Part shown: piece by piece, positions 23,688 through 32,285 of the stretch
How positions within the stretch are numbered: the stretch's first letter is position 1
How the letters are laid out: each line of letters opens with the position of its first letter
Assembly (NCBI GenBank): GCA_964574815.1
Contig: CAZNPL010000002.1
Coordinates: forward strand, 1 to 64,000
Reading direction: 5' to 3'
DNA: 64,000 bases
Source of the DNA: CAZNPL01 sp964574815
GTDB lineage: Bacteria; Planctomycetota; Phycisphaerae; UBA1845
The notes under the pieces: model-generated
What the model was told of the DNA's origin: nothing
Database searches by the model: none
The model's input: the letters and a program-made list of their open reading frames with translations, nothing else
Position numbers and translations under genes: made by a program

Positions 23688-24967
23688 GCGGGAACGGCGA
23701 ACGGCACGGCAAGGTCCTGGTGATCGGCGGCGGCATCGCCGGGATCACGGCGGCGATCGAGGCTTCGGAAGCGGGCTGCGACGTCGTGCTGGTCGAAAAG
23801 AATCCATACCTGGGCGGGCGTGTGGTGCGGAGCCACCAGTATTTTCCGAAGCTCTGCCCGCCGACGTGCGGCCTGGAAATCAACTTCCGCCGGCTGCGGA
23901 CGAGCCCGCGGATCCAATGCCTGACGCTCTCGGAGGTCGATAAGATCACGGGCGAGCCGGGGAGGTTTCAGGCAACGATTCGGCGGAATCCGCGGCGCGT
24001 CAACAACAAGTGCACGGCGTGCAACGCATGTGTCGAGGCCTGTCCGGTCGAGCGGCCTGACGAGTTTAATCTCGGGATGGGCACGACCAAAGCGATCTAC
24101 CTGCCGTTCGATATGGCCTATCCGCTGCAATACGTGATAGACGACAAGGTGTGTCCGGGCACGGAGTGCGGCAAGTGCCTGCCGGCCTGTCCGTACGATG
24201 CGATTGACCTCGAGATGGAGCCGGAGGTCTTCGACGTGGAGGTTCAGGCGGTGGTGTGGGCGACGGGCTGGGCGCCTTATGACGCGAGCCGGATCGAGGG
24301 GCTCGGGTTCGGCACCTATCCGAACGTGATCACGAACGTGATGATGGAGCGACTGGCCTCCACCGCGGGCCCGACGGGCGGCAAGATTCAGCGTCCGTCG
24401 GACGGGCGGGGGGTCGAGACGGTCGCGTTCGTTCAGTGTGCCGGGTCGCGGGACGATAATTACCTGAAGCACTGTTCGGGTGTGTGCTGTCTGGGTTCGC
24501 TCAAGCAGGCGCGGTACGTCCGGGAGCAGTACCCGGACGCCCATATCTACATTTTCTATATCGATATCCGAGCGCCGGGGCGGCTGGAGGAGTTTTACGC
24601 CGAGTCGCAAAAGGACGAGAAACTCCACCTGGTCAAAGGCAAGGTGGCGAAGATCACGGAGGAGGCGGGCAGCAAGAACCTGGTATTGGAAGCTGAGGAC
24701 ATTCTCTCCGGCGATCGTGTCCACCAAAGGGCCGACTTGGTTGTGCTGGCGACCGGCATCGTTCCGGAGAACGGGCACACGCGTGTCGAGATCGACGGGG
24801 GGCTCAGGAGAGATGAGCACGGGTTCCTGACGAGCGACCAGCCCGTGGCCGGGCTGCTGGCCGCCGGATGTGCCAAGCGCCCGGTCGACGTGGCGACCAG
24901 CGTGCGGGACGCCACGGGCGTTGCTTTGAAGGCCCTACAAGCTTGCGTGGAACAGACTCGTGGATAA
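23684..24967 (+). CDS. qmoA: Quinone-interacting membrane-bound oxidoreductase subunit A
   Basis: A 427-residue HdrA-like flavoprotein. FAD motif VLVIGGGIAGITAA (11-24), then the HdrA-type YLGGRV and LCPPTCGLE, followed by 4Fe-4S ligands Cys110-113-116-120 and Cys157-162-165-169, and a second FAD stretch near the end (LLAAGCAKRP). In the Qmo complex it passes electrons from menaquinol to AprBA. The ATG overlaps the YkgJ stop, and its own end overlaps the qmoB start. Confidence 0.95.
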   Translation: MSGNGERHGKVLVIGGGIAGITAAIEASEAGCDVVLVEKNPYLGGRVVRSHQYFPKLCPPTCGLEINFRRLRTSPRIQCLTLSEVDKITGEPGRFQATIRRNPRRVNNKCTACNACVEACPVERPDEFNLGMGTTKAIYLPFDMAYPLQYVIDDKVCPGTECGKCLPACPYDAIDLEMEPEVFDVEVQAVVWATGWAPYDASRIEGLGFGTYPNVITNVMMERLASTAGPTGGKIQRPSDGRGVETVAFVQCAGSRDDNYLKHCSGVCCLGSLKQARYVREQYPDAHIYIFYIDIRAPGRLEEFYAESQKDEKLHLVKGKVAKITEEAGSKNLVLEAEDILSGDRVHQRADLVVLATGIVPENGHTRVEIDGGLRRDEHGFLTSDQPVAGLLAAGCAKRPVDVATSVRDATGVALKALQACVEQTRG

Positions 24968-27224
24968 TGGAGACAGGAAGCCAGCAGTCTGGATCTGTGA
25001 AGGTTGCGACATCGGGCAGTCGATCGATGTCGAAGCCCTCGAGAAGATTGCAACGGGTGAGTGCGGACTGACGGAGTGTCGGCGGCACGCGTGCCTTTGC
25101 GGGCACGAGGGCGTCGAGCTGGTCAGGAAAGACGTGCAGGACGGGGTCAAGTCGCTGGTCGTCGCCGCATGTTCGCCGAGGGTGAATGCGGACGTTTTCA
25201 CATTTGACGGGTGTGAGACGACGCGCGTGAATCTGCGCGAGCACGTTGTGTGGAGCCATCCACCCAACGACGAAGACACGCAGATGCTCGCCCAGGATTA
25301 CCTGCGGATGGGGATTGCGCGGGCGAAGAAGGCTCGCGTGCCCGAGCCGTTTGAGCTGGAAATCGACAAGACCATTCTGGTTGTCGGCGGCGGGCAGAGC
25401 GGCATGACCGCGGCGCTGGAGGCGGCGAGGGCGGGCTACGAGGTGGTGCTGGTTGAGAAAGAGGCGGAGCTCGGCGGGTGGCTGAGGAAGTTTTCGAGGC
25501 TTTATCCCAAGAAGCCGCCGTATCAAGAGGCGGAGCCGGTTGACCTTGCGGCGAGGGTGAGCGAGCTCGAACAGAACGAGCGCATCAAGATCCACACGGG
25601 TGCGACGATCGAACGCATCACCGGTTCGCCGGGACAGTTCGACGTGTCCATCAAGAGCAATGGGAACGGGAGCGCCACCCAGTTCCGGGTCGGCGCTATC
25701 GTTCAGGCGACGGGGTGGAAGCCGTACGATGCCAATCGGCTCGGGCATCTCGGCTACGGGCGTTTTCCCAACGTCGTTACGAACGTGCAGATGGAAGAGA
25801 TGGTCACGTCGGGCAAGGTCACGCGCCCGTCCGACGGCAAGCCGGCTCGACGGATCGCTTTCATCCAGTGCGCCGGTTCGCGAGACGCGGAGCACCTGCC
25901 GTATTGTTCGGCCGTGTGCTGCCGGGTCACCTTGAAGCAAGCGCTATGGGTGCGTGAGCTGGACGACGAGACGCAGGCCTTCGTTCTCTACAAGGACATT
26001 CGGGCGCCGGGGCAGTACGAAGATTACTACCGCAGGGCTCAGGACGATCCGGGCATTTTCTTCACCAAGGGGGAAGTGGCCTCGGTCGAAGAAGCAGCCG
26101 ATCAGAACCTGCGGGTCAACGTCGATAACACGCTGATTGACGATCACATTCAGGTGGAGGCGGACCTGGTCGTGTTGGCGACGGGGATGGTGCCGGTGGC
26201 GGCGGACGGCGAGGCCGTGCGGCAGCTCACGGACGCCAAGAAGATCGTGGCGAAGGGCGAGGCAGGTGCCCAGCTCGAGGCGGCCAAAGAGACTATCCAG
26301 CGCCTCGGGCAGCACGAGGGGACGGAGATCCTGCACCTCGGTTATCGGCAGGGGCCGGACCTTCCGGTGCTCAAGTACGATTTTCCGGATTCGCACTTCA
26401 TCTGTTTCCCTTATGAGACGCGTCGCACGGGCATTTACGTGGCCGGATGTGTTCGTGCTCCGAACGACACGGAAGGATCGCGGGAAGACGCGGCGGGCGC
26501 GGCGCTGAAGGCGATTCAGTGCGTGGAGCTGGCTTCCCGGGGTGCGGCGATGCATCCTCGGTGGGAGGATCAGTCGTACCCGGACTTCTTCATGCAGCGT
26601 TGCACGCAATGCAAGCGATGCACGGAGGAGTGTCCGTTCGGGACGCTGGACGAGGACGAGAAGGGCACGCCGATGCCGAACCCGACGCGTTGCCGCCGGT
26701 GCGGCATCTGCCTGGGGGCATGCCCGGAGCGGATCATCTCGTTCAAGAATTATTCGGTGGACCAGATTTCCTCGATGATCAAGGCGGTCGACATACCCGA
26801 CGAGTTCGAGGAGAAGCCCCGGCTTCTGGGTCTTCTCTGCGAGAACGACGCCTATCCGGCTCTGGACGTGGCGGGGCTGAAGCGGATTCAACACAGCGCT
26901 TTCATTCGGTTCATACCGGTTCGGTGCCTGGGGGCGGTCAACATCGTCTGGGTGGCCGATGCGTTGTCACGCGGCTTTGACGGCATTCTGCTGGTGGGTT
27001 GCAAGTCGGGTGACGATTACCAGTGTCATTTCATTCGGGGCAGCGAGTTGATGGGGACGCGCGGCGAGAACATTCGCGAGAAGCTGAAGCAGCTTGCTTT
27101 GGAAGAGGAGCGCGTCCGCATCGAGGAGCTGGCGATTTCCGAGTACGACAGGCTGCCGGCGATCGTGAACGAATTCGCGGAACAGATCGAGGAGATGGGA
27201 TTGAACCCGTTCAAGGGATTCTAG
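24960..27224 (+). CDS. qmoB: Quinone-interacting membrane-bound oxidoreductase subunit B
   Basis: A 754-residue HdrA-like protein fused to an MvhD domain. The N-terminal ICEGCDIG and CSPRVN segments precede the FAD motif ILVVGGGQSGMTAA (about 139-151). Two 4Fe-4S motifs (CTQCKRCTEEC and CRRCGICLGAC) lie at about 548-592, and the last 150 residues match the MvhD fold that links hydrogenase to Hdr (RCLGAVN, VGCKSGDDYQC). The start is GTG 24960, overlapping qmoA by eight bases. It is the core flavin/electron-bifurcation-like subunit of Qmo. Confidence 0.94.
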   Translation: MDNGDRKPAVWICEGCDIGQSIDVEALEKIATGECGLTECRRHACLCGHEGVELVRKDVQDGVKSLVVAACSPRVNADVFTFDGCETTRVNLREHVVWSHPPNDEDTQMLAQDYLRMGIARAKKARVPEPFELEIDKTILVVGGGQSGMTAALEAARAGYEVVLVEKEAELGGWLRKFSRLYPKKPPYQEAEPVDLAARVSELEQNERIKIHTGATIERITGSPGQFDVSIKSNGNGSATQFRVGAIVQATGWKPYDANRLGHLGYGRFPNVVTNVQMEEMVTSGKVTRPSDGKPARRIAFIQCAGSRDAEHLPYCSAVCCRVTLKQALWVRELDDETQAFVLYKDIRAPGQYEDYYRRAQDDPGIFFTKGEVASVEEAADQNLRVNVDNTLIDDHIQVEADLVVLATGMVPVAADGEAVRQLTDAKKIVAKGEAGAQLEAAKETIQRLGQHEGTEILHLGYRQGPDLPVLKYDFPDSHFICFPYETRRTGIYVAGCVRAPNDTEGSREDAAGAALKAIQCVELASRGAAMHPRWEDQSYPDFFMQRCTQCKRCTEECPFGTLDEDEKGTPMPNPTRCRRCGICLGACPERIISFKNYSVDQISSMIKAVDIPDEFEEKPRLLGLLCENDAYPALDVAGLKRIQHSAFIRFIPVRCLGAVNIVWVADALSRGFDGILLVGCKSGDDYQCHFIRGSELMGTRGENIREKLKQLALEEERVRIEELAISEYDRLPAIVNEFAEQIEEMGLNPFKGF

Positions 27225-27238
27225 GGAGTTCACGCGGA

Positions 27239-28465
27239 ATGGCAGAGGCCAGTGTCGTAGCGCCGGATCGGGATTTTCTTCGCCACATACTCAGGGAAGG
27301 CGGCGAGGACCTGAAAAAGTGTTTCCAGTGCGCCACGTGTTCCGTCGTGTGTGAGCTGGCTCCGGCCAGCAAACCGTTCCCGCGAAAAGAGATGATCTGG
27401 GCGCAGTGGGGTCTGAAGGACCGGCTGGTTGCGGACCCGGACATCTGGCTGTGTCACCAGTGCAATGACTGCTCAACGAAGTGTCCTCGCGGGGCTCGTC
27501 CGGCGGACGTTCTGGCGGCGCTGCGTCACGAGAGCGTGCATCACCACGCGGTTCCGGGTTTTCTTTACACCTGGGTGAACCAGGTGAAGTTCCTGCCACT
27601 CATGCTCCTTATTTCCGCGGTGCTGATCGCGCTGGTGCTGATACTGCGGGGACCGCTGGAGCGGGCTTTGTCCATCGAGGCGCATGAGCACGCGTTTTAC
27701 GCGGACTTCTTCCCGCATTGGCTGCTGATCGGCTCCTTTTCGGCGTTCACGGGCCTGGCGTTTCTGGCGGCGGTGATCGGCGTTGTCCGATTCTGGCGGG
27801 GGATGAAAGCGGCGGACGAAGCATCAGGCCGTGGCACGCCCGTCATGGGGATCGTGCCGGCCACGGTTCGGGCCTTGAAGTCGGTTTTCCGTCATGACCG
27901 GTTCGGCAAGTGCACGAGCCACTCGTCGCGGAAGGTGGCGCACGTGACGGCCTTCTACGGTTTTGTGGCGTTGTTCGTGGTGACCATCTGGGCCGTGATG
28001 GATCTGTATGTCTTTCCCTTGTTCGGGGTCGACTCGCTGTATCCGTTCAATCTGATGCACCCGTTGAAGATTCTGGCGAACATCGGCGCCGTGCTGTTGG
28101 TTTTCGGGTGTGTCAAGGCGATCAGCGATCGGAGGGCGCGCACCAAGGAGGCTGCAGCGAGCACGTCGTATGACTGGCTCTTTCTGTGGGTGCTGCTTGC
28201 CGTCGGGGTGACGGGGCTGTTGACGGAGATCTTCCGTTTCTCGGTGGGTTCGGCGGAGGCGGCGGGCCGTACGCCCCTGGAGTATGCCGCCCTGGGCATG
28301 TATTTCGTGCATCTTGTGTTGGTGTTCAATCTATTGGTGTTTCTGCCTTATTCAAAGTTCGCTCACATCGTGTACCGCACCGTTGCGATGATTTACGCCG
28401 AGTACACGGGGCGCACGCGGGAGAGTTTGGCGGCCAAGACAGGTTTAGCGGCCGCGGCGGGTTGA
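27239..28465 (+). CDS. qmoC: Quinone-interacting membrane-bound oxidoreductase subunit C
   Basis: A 408-residue fusion of an HdrC-like iron-sulfur domain (CFQCATCSVVC and CHQCNDCSTKC in the first 90 residues) and a NarI-like membrane domain of about six helices with heme b histidines (HVTAFYGF, MHPLKI, YFVHLVLVF). It anchors Qmo and oxidises menaquinol. The frame extends upstream into qmoB, but ATG 27239 has GGGAG ten bases before it and begins the family sequence. Confidence 0.95.
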   Translation: MAEASVVAPDRDFLRHILREGGEDLKKCFQCATCSVVCELAPASKPFPRKEMIWAQWGLKDRLVADPDIWLCHQCNDCSTKCPRGARPADVLAALRHESVHHHAVPGFLYTWVNQVKFLPLMLLISAVLIALVLILRGPLERALSIEAHEHAFYADFFPHWLLIGSFSAFTGLAFLAAVIGVVRFWRGMKAADEASGRGTPVMGIVPATVRALKSVFRHDRFGKCTSHSSRKVAHVTAFYGFVALFVVTIWAVMDLYVFPLFGVDSLYPFNLMHPLKILANIGAVLLVFGCVKAISDRRARTKEAAASTSYDWLFLWVLLAVGVTGLLTEIFRFSVGSAEAAGRTPLEYAALGMYFVHLVLVFNLLVFLPYSKFAHIVYRTVAMIYAEYTGRTRESLAAKTGLAAAAG

Positions 28466-28501
28466 GAAGCCGAGGCCTGAAAAAGAGCCACGACAGTGAA
28501 G

Positions 28502-28554
28502 TGAGGCGCCGGCAAGAGTAGAAAGCAGGGGCTGAACCACCCCCGGCGACCTCA
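28502..28554 (+). promoter_or_regulatory. Stem-loop in the qmoC-sat gap
   Basis: TGAGG-CGCCGG (28502-28512) pairs with CCGGCG-A-CCTCA (28543-28554) with a one-base bulge, and the loop contains a second GGGG/CCCC stem. It ends nine bases before the ribosome binding region of sat, so it could tune sat translation or mark an mRNA processing site. Confidence 0.4.
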
Positions 28555-28578
28555 TCAGAAAGAAGAAAGGAAAGTGAC

Positions 28579-29784
28579 ATGGCCCAACTGATCAAGCCCC
28601 ACGGTTCCGAGAAGCTGAATCCGCTCTATGTCGCGGACGAAGCGAAGCGCGCCGAGTTGCAGAAAGAGGCGGAGGGATTGCCGAAGCTGCTGGTCTGTTC
28701 CCAGGCGGCGGCCAACGCGGTCATGCTGGCCGGCGGGTACTTCAATCCGCTGACCGGTTTCATGAATCTGAAGGATTCGCTGGCGGTGGCCGAGAACATG
28801 AAGACGACCGACGGTCTGTTCTGGCCGGTGCCGATTGTCAACGTGGTCAAGGATGCGTCGAGGATCAAGGGCGCCAAGCGGGTCGCCTTGCTTGATCCGA
28901 ACGTCGAGGGCAATCCGGTGATCGCGATCCAGGACGTGGAAGCGATCGAGGAGGCCAGCGACGATCAGATGCGGTCGATGGCCGAGAAGATCTTCCGCAC
29001 GACCGCGATGGAACACCCGGGTGTGAACAACTTCCTGTCGGTCGGGAACTTCTTCGTGTCGGGTCCGATCCAGGTATTGAATTATTCCTACTTCGCGACG
29101 GACTTCCCGGAGACGTTTCGCACGGCGGTTGAGATCCGCGACACGATTTCCAAGAACGGGTGGAAGAAGGTGGTCGCGTTTCAGACGCGTAACCCGATGC
29201 ACCGGGCGCACGAAGCGCTGGTGAAGATCGCGATGGAGCGCGTCGGGGCGGAGGGCGCCGTGATCCACATGTTGCTGGGCAAGCTGAAGGCGGGCGACAT
29301 TCCGGCGGACGTGCGTGACGCGGCCATTCGGAAGATGGCCGAGCTCTATTTCGAGCCGAACACGGTCGAGATTACCGGGTACGGTTACGACATGCTGTAT
29401 GCCGGGCCACGGGAGGCGGTGCTTCACGCCGTGTTCCGCCAGAACATGGGGGCCACGCACCTGATTGTCGGCCGGGATCACGCCGGAGTGGGCGATTATT
29501 ACGGCCCGTTTGATGCCCAGGAGATCTTCCACAAGGAGGTTCCGCCGGACGCTCTGGAACTGGAGATCTTCGAGGCCGACCACACCGCGTTCTCGAAGGT
29601 GGTGGGTGAGGTCATCATGATGCGCGAGGCTCCGGACGGGCACAAGAAGGAGGACTTCGTGTTCCTGTCGGGGACGAAGGTTCGCGAGATGCTGTCCAAG
29701 GGCGAGCCGCTTCCGCCCGAGTTCGCGCGGGCCGAGGTGGCCAAGATTCTGATGGACTACTACCAGTCGCTGGCGGCGGTATGA
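28579..29784 (+). CDS. sat: Dissimilatory sulfate adenylyltransferase
   Basis: A 401-residue ATP sulfurylase that activates sulfate with ATP to APS and pyrophosphate. Motifs: QTRNPMHRAHE (202-212, phosphate binding), GRDHAGVGDYYGP (metal/ATP region) and FLSGTKVREML near the end. It has the single-domain dissimilatory length, without APS kinase. The ATG is preceded by AAGGAAAG. Its place after aprBA-qmoABC puts the three activation/reduction steps in one locus. No pyrophosphatase gene is seen here to pull the reaction. Confidence 0.97.
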   Translation: MAQLIKPHGSEKLNPLYVADEAKRAELQKEAEGLPKLLVCSQAAANAVMLAGGYFNPLTGFMNLKDSLAVAENMKTTDGLFWPVPIVNVVKDASRIKGAKRVALLDPNVEGNPVIAIQDVEAIEEASDDQMRSMAEKIFRTTAMEHPGVNNFLSVGNFFVSGPIQVLNYSYFATDFPETFRTAVEIRDTISKNGWKKVVAFQTRNPMHRAHEALVKIAMERVGAEGAVIHMLLGKLKAGDIPADVRDAAIRKMAELYFEPNTVEITGYGYDMLYAGPREAVLHAVFRQNMGATHLIVGRDHAGVGDYYGPFDAQEIFHKEVPPDALELEIFEADHTAFSKVVGEVIMMREAPDGHKKEDFVFLSGTKVREMLSKGEPLPPEFARAEVAKILMDYYQSLAAV

Positions 29785-29805
29785 CGGAGGTCGAGGAGGC
29801 CTGCC

Positions 29806-30195
29806 GTGGATTTGATCAGTGTCACCAGGAAAGCCGGTCTGGAGTTCGGCGTGCAAGTGCGGGGCCATGAGTTGTCCTGCGACATGTCCGAGAAGGAGGG
29901 GGGCCGGGACGAGGGGCCCTCTCCGGTCGAGCTTTTCGCCGGCTCCCTGGGGGCGTGCATCGCGATGATGGTTCAAAGCTACTGCGATCGGCACGGCTAC
30001 GAGGGCGACGTCGAGGTAAGCCTGACGATCGAGCTTGCGGATCAACCGAAGCGGATCGGGCGAATCGTGGTCGACCTGGAGTTGCCGGAGGGTGTCCCGG
30101 AGGAGAAGGCGGAGGCGATCCGGCGTATGGCCGAGAAGTGCCCGGTTCACGAGACACTCAGGAACCCACCGGGAGTTGACATTGAGATCGCGTAG
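29806..30195 (+). CDS. OsmC-family protein
   Basis: A 129-residue OsmC/Ohr-fold protein. The two family cysteines are present, in GACIAMMV (about Cys51) and KCPVHETL (about Cys107). GTG 29806 has GAGGAGG six bases upstream. OsmC proteins reduce hydroperoxides through a reactive cysteine, and some act on persulfides or sulfur carriers. Placed between sat and dsrC, it may protect or service thiol/persulfide groups; the substrate is unknown. Confidence 0.8.
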   Translation: MDLISVTRKAGLEFGVQVRGHELSCDMSEKEGGRDEGPSPVELFAGSLGACIAMMVQSYCDRHGYEGDVEVSLTIELADQPKRIGRIVVDLELPEGVPEEKAEAIRRMAEKCPVHETLRNPPGVDIEIA

Positions 30196-30259
30196 ACGGG
30201 AACCGCGTTTGCGTGGAACACCGAGGGGTGAAACATCGGTCTGAGCGAGGAGCAATTCG

Positions 30260-30577
30260 ATGGAACAGAAGGAATTCGGCGGCAAGATGATCGAGATCGA
30301 CGAGGACGGATTCATTCAGGATCCGGAGGCGTGGGATGAGTCGGTCGCCAAGGATCTTGCCAAGACGGAAGGCGTCGAGGACCTGACCGAGGACCACTGG
30401 AAGGTGGTCAATTACCTGCGGGAATACTACCTGCAGTACAACATGGCGCCGATGATCCGCAAGCTCTGCAAGACGACGGGATTCAAGTTGAAAGAGATCT
30501 ACGATCTCTTCCCGAGCGGTCCGGCGAAGGGCGCCTGCAAGGTGGCCGGACTACCCAAGCCGACCGGTTGCGTGTGA
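30260..30577 (+). CDS. dsrC: DsrC sulfur-carrier protein
   Basis: A 105-residue DsrC. The flexible C-terminal arm carries both functional cysteines, Cys93 and Cys104, eleven residues apart (GACKVAGLPKPTGCV), so it is a true DsrC rather than a one-cysteine TusE-like form. It is the co-substrate of DsrAB: sulfite sulfur ends up as a trisulfide bridging these cysteines, which DsrMKJOP then reduces. GAGGAG lies upstream of the ATG. Confidence 0.96.
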   Translation: MEQKEFGGKMIEIDEDGFIQDPEAWDESVAKDLAKTEGVEDLTEDHWKVVNYLREYYLQYNMAPMIRKLCKTTGFKLKEIYDLFPSGPAKGACKVAGLPKPTGCV

Positions 30578-30698
30578 TCCAGTCGGCTTTGGGCGAAGCT
30601 TGCGGCAGGAGTTGCGAGGAGTCGGGTGTGGTACGGAGGGCGTTCGCTTCCGGACGCGCTGATACGGCATCCGTGAATTTCGTTCAGAGGACGAGACG

Positions 30699-31271
30699 AT
30701 GACGTTTTGCGAGCTGCTGGAGCGCCACAAGGAGGGCATCATCCGAAGGTGGTTCGAGCGCGCGCTGGAGGCTTATCCTGCGGACGCGACTCGCGCCTTC
30801 AGCCGCCGGAATGATCCCTTCACGAATCCCGTGGGGCACAGTTTGCACGTTGGAACGCGGGGCATTTTCGAGGCGCTGCTCGAGGGGACGCACTCGGGAC
30901 TCAAGGTGACGGAATCCGAGGCGGGGTGCCAGTGCCTTCGGGACGTCATCCGCATCCGGGCGGTTCAGGAGATGCCTGCCTCACAGGCGGTTTCGTTCGT
31001 TTTTGACCTCAAGGAGGCTGTCCGGGCGGAACTGGGTTCGGCGGTCGACGAGCGTCAGTTCGCCTGCGATCTGGCACTGCTGGAGCGCCGGATCGACGAA
31101 GCGGCGCTGTTTGCGGTGGACGAGCTCGTCCGGTGCCGGGAGCAGGTGTGTGAGCTTCGGGTCAACGAAGTGAAGCGGCGGGTCTCGTGGCTGATGGGCA
31201 AGTTGAACGGTCGTGAGGTAGATGTCGAGTCGGCCCCGGTCGGTCCGGGGCAGGAATGTTCGAAGGAATGA
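30699..31271 (+). CDS. RsbRD N-terminal-domain protein next to dsrM
   Basis: A 190-residue helical protein. It begins with FCELLERHKEGIIRRWFERALEAYP, the RsbRD-type N-terminal domain (RsbT co-antagonist fold) also found beside dsrMKJOP in many sulfate reducers. The C-terminus is a possible coiled coil (RCREQVCELRVNEVKRRV) and there is no STAS or kinase domain. Its start is near the dsrC end, and it stops just before dsrM. A redox- or stress-related role for the Dsr membrane complex is inferred. Confidence 0.7.
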   Translation: MTFCELLERHKEGIIRRWFERALEAYPADATRAFSRRNDPFTNPVGHSLHVGTRGIFEALLEGTHSGLKVTESEAGCQCLRDVIRIRAVQEMPASQAVSFVFDLKEAVRAELGSAVDERQFACDLALLERRIDEAALFAVDELVRCREQVCELRVNEVKRRVSWLMGKLNGREVDVESAPVGPGQECSKE

Positions 31272-31284
31272 ACGGGCGAAGAAC

Positions 31285-32283
31285 GTGTCCTTGACGAACG
31301 TTTTGGTATCGCTGGCGGTTGTGTGCGGCCTCTTCTTGGTTGGGCTGCTCGGTGTGGTGCCGGGGTTGGGATGGGTGTTCGGGGTGGTTCTTCCCTACGT
31401 TGCCATCGGGCTGTTCATCGGCGGCATCGTGTATCGCGTGGTGAGTTGCGCGCGTGTGCCCGTTCCGTTCCGCGTCCCCACGACGTGCGGGCAGCAGAAG
31501 TCGCTCGACTGGATCAAGCAGAACAAGCTCGAGAACCCACATAACGGGCTGACGGCGTTGGGACGGATGGCTCTGGAGGTGCTCTTTTTCCGCTCGCTCC
31601 TGCGGAACACGAGGACGGAGCTGGTGGAAGGCCGCAGGCTGGCCTATGCGACCGACCTGTCGCTCTGGGTCGGCGCGATGGCGATGCACTGGGCGTTTTT
31701 GATCATTTTGATCCGGCATGTTCGTTTTCTTACGGACCCGGTGCCCGCGTTCGTGGCGTTTGTGGAGAGTGCGGACGGGTTCCTGGAGGTCGGGGTCCCG
31801 GTTTTCTACGTGACCACGATCGTGTTTCTGCTGGCGGTGGGTTACCTGCTCTACAGGCGGCTTGCGTCGGCCCAGTTGCGGTACATATCGCTGGTGGGGG
31901 ACTATTTTCCGTTGTTTCTGCTTCTTGGGATCGGGATCAGCGGGTTCTGCCTCCGGCACCTGACCAAGACCGATGTCGTGGCCGTCAAGGAGCTTGCCGT
32001 CGGGTGGACGAGCTTTTCGCCGGTGGTGCCGGCGTCGATCAGCGCTTTGGTGTACGGGCACCTGGTGCTGGTCTGTGGATTGCTGGCGTATCTGCCGTTC
32101 AGCAAATTGACGCACATGGCCGGTGTTTTTCTGAGCCCGACGCGTAACCTGGCGAACAACAACCGTCGGGTCCGGCACGTGAACCCGTGGGACTACCCTG
32201 TGAAGGTTCACCCTTATTCCGAATACGAGGATGAGCTCAGGGAGAAGATGAAATCAGCCGGTATTCCGGTCGAGAAGCCATAA
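31285..32283 (+). CDS. dsrM: DsrM membrane cytochrome b subunit
   Basis: About 332 residues. A NarI-like b-type cytochrome with two N-terminal helices, a cytoplasmic loop (FRVPTTCGQQKS), then four further helices with histidines (MAMHWAFLI, LRHLTKTD, YGHLVLV, LTHMAGVF). It oxidises menaquinol and feeds DsrK. The frame opens at 31222, inside the upstream gene, but GTG 31285 gives the usual DsrM length and N-terminus. dsrK follows after two bases. Confidence 0.92.
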   Translation: MSLTNVLVSLAVVCGLFLVGLLGVVPGLGWVFGVVLPYVAIGLFIGGIVYRVVSCARVPVPFRVPTTCGQQKSLDWIKQNKLENPHNGLTALGRMALEVLFFRSLLRNTRTELVEGRRLAYATDLSLWVGAMAMHWAFLIILIRHVRFLTDPVPAFVAFVESADGFLEVGVPVFYVTTIVFLLAVGYLLYRRLASAQLRYISLVGDYFPLFLLLGIGISGFCLRHLTKTDVVAVKELAVGWTSFSPVVPASISALVYGHLVLVCGLLAYLPFSKLTHMAGVFLSPTRNLANNNRRVRHVNPWDYPVKVHPYSEYEDELREKMKSAGIPVEKP

Positions 32284-32285
32284 CG

